NCBI RefSeq assembly: GCF_003116035.1
Contig: NZ_LGQW01000015.1
Coordinates: 3,424,646-3,488,645 of the forward strand
Reading direction: 5' to 3'
Source of the DNA: Azospirillum sp. TSH64
Lineage (GTDB): Bacteria; Pseudomonadota; Alphaproteobacteria; Azospirillales; Azospirillaceae
Length of the DNA stretch: 64,000 nt
A program made the translations under genes and the position numbers. Below, in pieces: positions 61,426 through 64,000 of this stretch. Numbering within the stretch: position 1 is the stretch's first letter; every line of letters begins with the position of its first letter. A model generated the notes under the pieces. The model was not told the origin of the DNA, searched no databases, and worked only from the letters and a program-made list of their open reading frames with translations.

Positions 61426-62631
61426 ATGTCCTCGCTCCTTTCCGATCTGCGCATCGTCGAAGTCTCGGCCTTCGTCGCGGCTCCGCTGGGCGGCATGACC
61501 CTGGCCCAGCTGGGTGCGGAGGTGATCCGCATCGACCCCATCGGCGGCAACATCGACTACCGCCGCTGGCCGCTGGCGCCCAATGGCACCAGCCTCTATT
61601 GGACGGCGCTGAACAAGGCAAAGCGGTCGGTCACACTGGCGCTCGACAAGCCGGAGGGGCGGGAGATCGCCCAGGCGATCATCACCGCGTCGGGCGAGGA
61701 TGCCGGCTTTCTGCTGACCAACCTGCCGGCCAGCGGCTGGATGGGCTACGAGGCGCTGTCCGCCAGGCGCGACGACCTGATCATGCTGCGGCTGACCGGC
61801 AACCCGGACGGATCGGCGGCGGTGGACTACACCGTCAACTGCGCCGGCGGATTCCCGATGGCGACCGGCAGGGGAGGGGAACCGGTGAACCATGTCCTGC
61901 CGGCCTGGGACGTGGCGGCCGGCCTCTATCTCGCCACCGGGCTGCTGGCGGCGGACCGGCGGCGGCGCCGCACAGGCCGGGGGCAGGAGGTGACGGTGGC
62001 GCTGGCCGACGTGATGCTGGCGACAATCGGCAATCTCGGCTACCTCGCCGACGTGCGGGTGAACGGCGCCGTGCGTCCGCCGATGGGCAACGACCTGTAC
62101 GGCGCCTATGGCCGCGACTTTCCCACCGCCGATGGGCGGCGCGCGATGGTCGTCGCCATTTCAAACCGCCAGTGGAAGGCGCTCGGCAAGGCGACCGGGC
62201 TGGCCGACCGGCTGGCGATGATCGGCCCGCTGATGGGCGTGGACATGGACGACGAAGGCGGACGCTTCCAGGCCCGCGATGCGATCTCCGCCGTGCTCGC
62301 TCCCTGGTTCGCCGCGCGCACGCTGCCGCAGGTGGAAGGCGCATTCGCCGGCTCGGGTGTGCTGTGGGGCCCCTACCGCGATTTCGGCCAGCTCGTCGCC
62401 GAGGACGCGCGCTGCTCCACCGCCAACCCGCTTTTCCGCGAGATCGACCAGCCCGGCGTCGGGCCGCTGCTGGTTCCCGGATCGCCGCTCGGCTTTCCCG
62501 GCCTGGGCAAGCGCACCGACCATCGCCCGGCCCCCGGTCTGGGGCAGGATACCGACGCGGTGCTGGCCGATCTGCTGGGGCTGCCGTCCACGGAGATCGG
62601 CCGCCTTCACGATGCCGGCATTGTCGGATAG
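61426..62631 (+). CDS. Mesaconyl-CoA C1-C4 CoA transferase / 2-methylfumaryl-CoA isomerase-like (CaiB/BaiF family)
   Basis: 401 aa, family III CoA transferase. The N-terminal block FVAAPLGGMTLAQLGAEVIR, then DPIGGNIDYRRWPLAPNG, NKAKRSVTLAL and TVNCAGGFPMATGRGGEPVNHVLPAWD is typical of 2-methylfumaryl-CoA isomerase (Mct). The Asp of AWDVAAG (Asp162) is at the position expected for the catalytic aspartate. Mct moves CoA within mesaconyl-CoA from C1 to C4. With Mcd upstream and Meh and CitE-like genes in the divergent operon, it completes a route to citramalyl-CoA. Start 61426 (MSSLLSDLRIVE) follows family length. Confidence 0.82.
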   Translation: MSSLLSDLRIVEVSAFVAAPLGGMTLAQLGAEVIRIDPIGGNIDYRRWPLAPNGTSLYWTALNKAKRSVTLALDKPEGREIAQAIITASGEDAGFLLTNLPASGWMGYEALSARRDDLIMLRLTGNPDGSAAVDYTVNCAGGFPMATGRGGEPVNHVLPAWDVAAGLYLATGLLAADRRRRRTGRGQEVTVALADVMLATIGNLGYLADVRVNGAVRPPMGNDLYGAYGRDFPTADGRRAMVVAISNRQWKALGKATGLADRLAMIGPLMGVDMDDEGGRFQARDAISAVLAPWFAARTLPQVEGAFAGSGVLWGPYRDFGQLVAEDARCSTANPLFREIDQPGVGPLLVPGSPLGFPGLGKRTDHRPAPGLGQDTDAVLADLLGLPSTEIGRLHDAGIVG

Positions 62632-62731
62632 GGCAGATAAGGCGAACTTACGCGGGGGGCGAAGGCGGGCTCCGCGCCATGCAGGTTGCAGGCGTCGGGC
62701 CCATGGTCTCACCGTTTGGTCGGTTTGGGCT

Positions 62732-62758
62732 GCCGTCGCCTATGCACAAGGCGACGGC
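62732..62758. terminator. Bidirectional hairpin overlapping the IclR stop codon
   Basis: GCCGTCGCC (62732-62740) pairs perfectly with GGCGACGGC (62750-62758) around a nine-base loop. It covers the last codons and stop of the leftward IclR gene and lies about 100 bases past the Mct-type stop, so it can end both convergent transcripts. Confidence 0.6.
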
Positions 62759-63471
62759 TGATCCGGGTAATGTCCGCCCAGCGTCTCCGACAGGCGGCTG
62801 CCGGCGGCCAGCAGCAGGGGCGCCATCACCGCGACCCGCTCCCCGGTGAAGCGGGTCAGCGGTCCCGACAGGGTCAATGCGCCGATCAGCCCGTCCCGTT
62901 GTGAAAAGACCGGCACGGCGGCGGCCCCGGTCTCGGACTCGCGCTCGCCGAAGGAGAGCAGGGGCAAGGCGGCAAAGTCGGCCGCCGATCCCTGCCCGGC
63001 GAAGCGGGTGAGCACATGGCCGGCGGCTCCCCGGTCCAGAGGCAGGCGGTCGCCTTCATGGACATGGTCGCGGATCGCCTGCGTCGAATCCTCGCGGAAG
63101 GCGCAGATGCGCCACGCCCCTTCGCGCCGGAAGAAGGAAGCGCTTTCCCCGGTTTCCCGCATCAGCTGGCGCAGCACCGGCCGCACATGGTCCTCCAGCC
63201 GCAGCGAGCGCTGGTAGAGCCCCCCCAGCCGCATCAGCTCCGGGCCGAGCCGGTAGGACTTGTCCTGGTGGCGGACGAGATAGCCGGCCTTCTCCAGCGA
63301 CACGGTCAGCCGCAGGATGGTGCTCTTGTAGAGCCCGGTCCGCGCCGCGATCTCCGTCAGGCTCAACGCATGATCGCCCGCCTGGAAGCAGCCGACGATG
63401 CTCAATGCCCGGTCGACGGACTCCACCCCCCCGGCGGAGGCGGTGGTGGTGGTCGGCTTCGCATCGGTCAT
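62740..63471 (-). CDS. IclR-family transcriptional regulator
   Basis: 243 aa. Winged helix at about 15-75 (ALSIVGCFQAGDHALSLTEIAARTGLYKSTILRLTVSLEKAGYL) and IclR effector domain about 85-240 (DRLPLDRGAAGHVLTRF, FSQRDGLIGALTLSGP). AAGGG lies six bases before the ATG at 63471. Divergent from the aldehyde dehydrogenase gene; the inverted repeat at 63612-63648 is its probable operator. It may also control the convergent acyl-CoA genes. Confidence 0.92.
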   Translation of the reverse strand: MTDAKPTTTTASAGGVESVDRALSIVGCFQAGDHALSLTEIAARTGLYKSTILRLTVSLEKAGYLVRHQDKSYRLGPELMRLGGLYQRSLRLEDHVRPVLRQLMRETGESASFFRREGAWRICAFREDSTQAIRDHVHEGDRLPLDRGAAGHVLTRFAGQGSAADFAALPLLSFGERESETGAAAVPVFSQRDGLIGALTLSGPLTRFTGERVAVMAPLLLAAGSRLSETLGGHYPDQPSPCA

Positions 63472-63611
63472 GTCGCACCCTTCATTGGCGGCCTCGGCGC
63501 GCATTCTTCCCCGACACCAGCATCGGCCGTCAAGGACGGCCCGAACAAGTCCCGGCCGCGAGAAAAGTGTGGGGGCAAATGGTTCAGGCTTGACGCAATT
63601 TGCCCTCATAT

Positions 63612-63648
63612 GTTCTCTTAGATGAAACACGGTTCTATCTAACAGAAC
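63612..63648. promoter_or_regulatory. IclR-type operator candidate in the divergent promoter
   Basis: GTTCTCTTAGAT (63612-63623) and ATCTAACAGAAC (63637-63648) are inverted repeats matching at 11 of 12 positions with a 13-base spacer. The element ends 16 bases before the aldehyde dehydrogenase start. It lies between an IclR gene and its divergent neighbour, where IclR proteins usually bind. Confidence 0.65.
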
Positions 63649-63664
63649 TTTTGCGAGGCCGAGG

Positions 63665-64000
63665 GTGGAACGCTACAAGCTGTTCATCGATGGGGACTGG
63701 TGCGATCCGGTTTCCAACGCGTGGTTCGAGACGACGGAGCCCTTTTCGGGGCGGGCCTGGGCGGAGATCCCGCGCGGCACGCAGGCCGATGCGGACCGCG
63801 CGGTGGAGGCGGCGCACCGCGCCTTCCTGTCGCCGGACTGGGCCGGGCTGACCGCGACCCAGCGTGGCGCGCTGCTGCGCCGGCTGGCCGGGCTGATCGA
63901 GGACAATGTCGACCGGCTGGGCGCCATCGAGCAGCGCGACAACGGCAAGCTGATGGCCGAGGTCAGCGGGCAGATGCGGAACGTCGCCCAATGGTTCCAT
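63665..64000 (+). CDS. Aldehyde dehydrogenase, N-terminal part (runs off the window)
   Basis: 112 codons remain open to the window end, from a GTG at 63665. The sequence KLFIDGDWCDPVSNAWFETT, then SGRAWAEIPRGTQADADRAVEAAHRAF and LLRRLAGLIEDNVDRLGAIEQRDNGKLMAE, is the N-terminal cofactor-domain start of an NAD(P)-dependent aldehyde dehydrogenase. The catalytic region lies beyond the window. GAGG sits close to the GTG. Its control by the divergent IclR regulator is likely. Confidence 0.82.
   Translation, partial: MERYKLFIDGDWCDPVSNAWFETTEPFSGRAWAEIPRGTQADADRAVEAAHRAFLSPDWAGLTATQRGALLRRLAGLIEDNVDRLGAIEQRDNGKLMAEVSGQMRNVAQWFH

Noticed and set aside
1..64000. Mobile elements, CRISPR arrays, tRNA and rRNA genes
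   Set aside because: No transposase, integrase, regularly spaced repeats, cloverleaf with typical tRNA arms or rRNA-like sequence was recognised on either strand by eye; a dedicated tRNA/ncRNA scan could still find a short RNA.

Overview
The window is high-GC DNA (strong G/C bias at third codon positions) from an alphaproteobacterium. Azospirillum or a close Rhodospirillales relative is the best guess. The reasons are several chemoreceptors and hybrid sensor kinases, many dicarboxylate and sugar-acid catabolic genes, and DctB/FixL-style kinases. This is inferred from gene content and composition, not from a marker gene. No rRNA, tRNA, CRISPR array, insertion sequence or phage genes were seen, so it reads as chromosome or chromid carrying mostly accessory catabolism.

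Layout. (1) 1-9.06 kb: an aldarate (glucarate/galactarate) locus with a FadR/GntR regulator, KdgD, a GudP-like MFS importer, a UxuA-like protein, GudD, GarD and a secreted beta-propeller lactonase. Two near-identical, oppositely oriented copies of a 28-bp site lie before the regulator and before kdgD. A chemoreceptor converges on the locus. (2) 10.9-15.3 kb: a LysR regulator divergent from a CitMHS transporter and a split AtuA-type protein pair. (3) 15.3-28.5 kb: single genes (RhtA-like exporter with Lrp regulator, a hypothetical zinc-ribbon-like protein, an aldo/keto reductase, a second chemoreceptor, a metallo-beta-lactamase-fold protein, a compact RecD/Dda-like helicase, a YeiH-type transporter, a ribosome hibernation factor, an XRE-cupin regulator with a hydrolase, and an RsbQ-like hydrolase). 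(4) 28.7-39 kb: an AraC regulator, a translationally coupled three-gene phosphorelay (a 1681-aa pseudokinase/ATPase/GAF histidine kinase, a receiver-PAS-kinase and a FixJ-type regulator) and a third chemoreceptor. (5) 39-44.2 kb: an iron-uptake operon (Fiu-like receptor, PiuC-type hydroxylase, Sel1-repeat protein, FMN 2-hydroxyacid dehydrogenase). (6) 44.2-64 kb: a large acyl-CoA and organic-acid region.

The last region is the most interesting. A leftward operon holds a TRAP importer, a PanE-like reductase, an aldehyde dehydrogenase, an FAD 2-hydroxyacid dehydrogenase, a mesaconyl-C4-CoA-hydratase-like MaoC protein and a CitE-like lyase. The rightward genes hold an orphan 2-oxoglutarate-dehydrogenase E1 paralogue, a methylsuccinyl-CoA-dehydrogenase-like protein (Mcd), a LysR regulator, a short-chain dehydrogenase and a mesaconyl-CoA C1-C4 transferase (Mct, 2-methylfumaryl-CoA isomerase-like). 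Mcd, Mct, Meh and the lyase would together convert methylsuccinyl-CoA (or mesaconate) to acetyl-CoA and pyruvate. This corresponds to part of the 3-hydroxypropionate bicycle and to C5-dicarboxylate degradation, here next to a dedicated importer. An IclR regulator and the start of a second aldehyde dehydrogenase, separated by a clear operator-like inverted repeat, end the window.

Start codons were chosen from Shine-Dalgarno sequences and family lengths. Alternatives are stated where the choice is uncertain.
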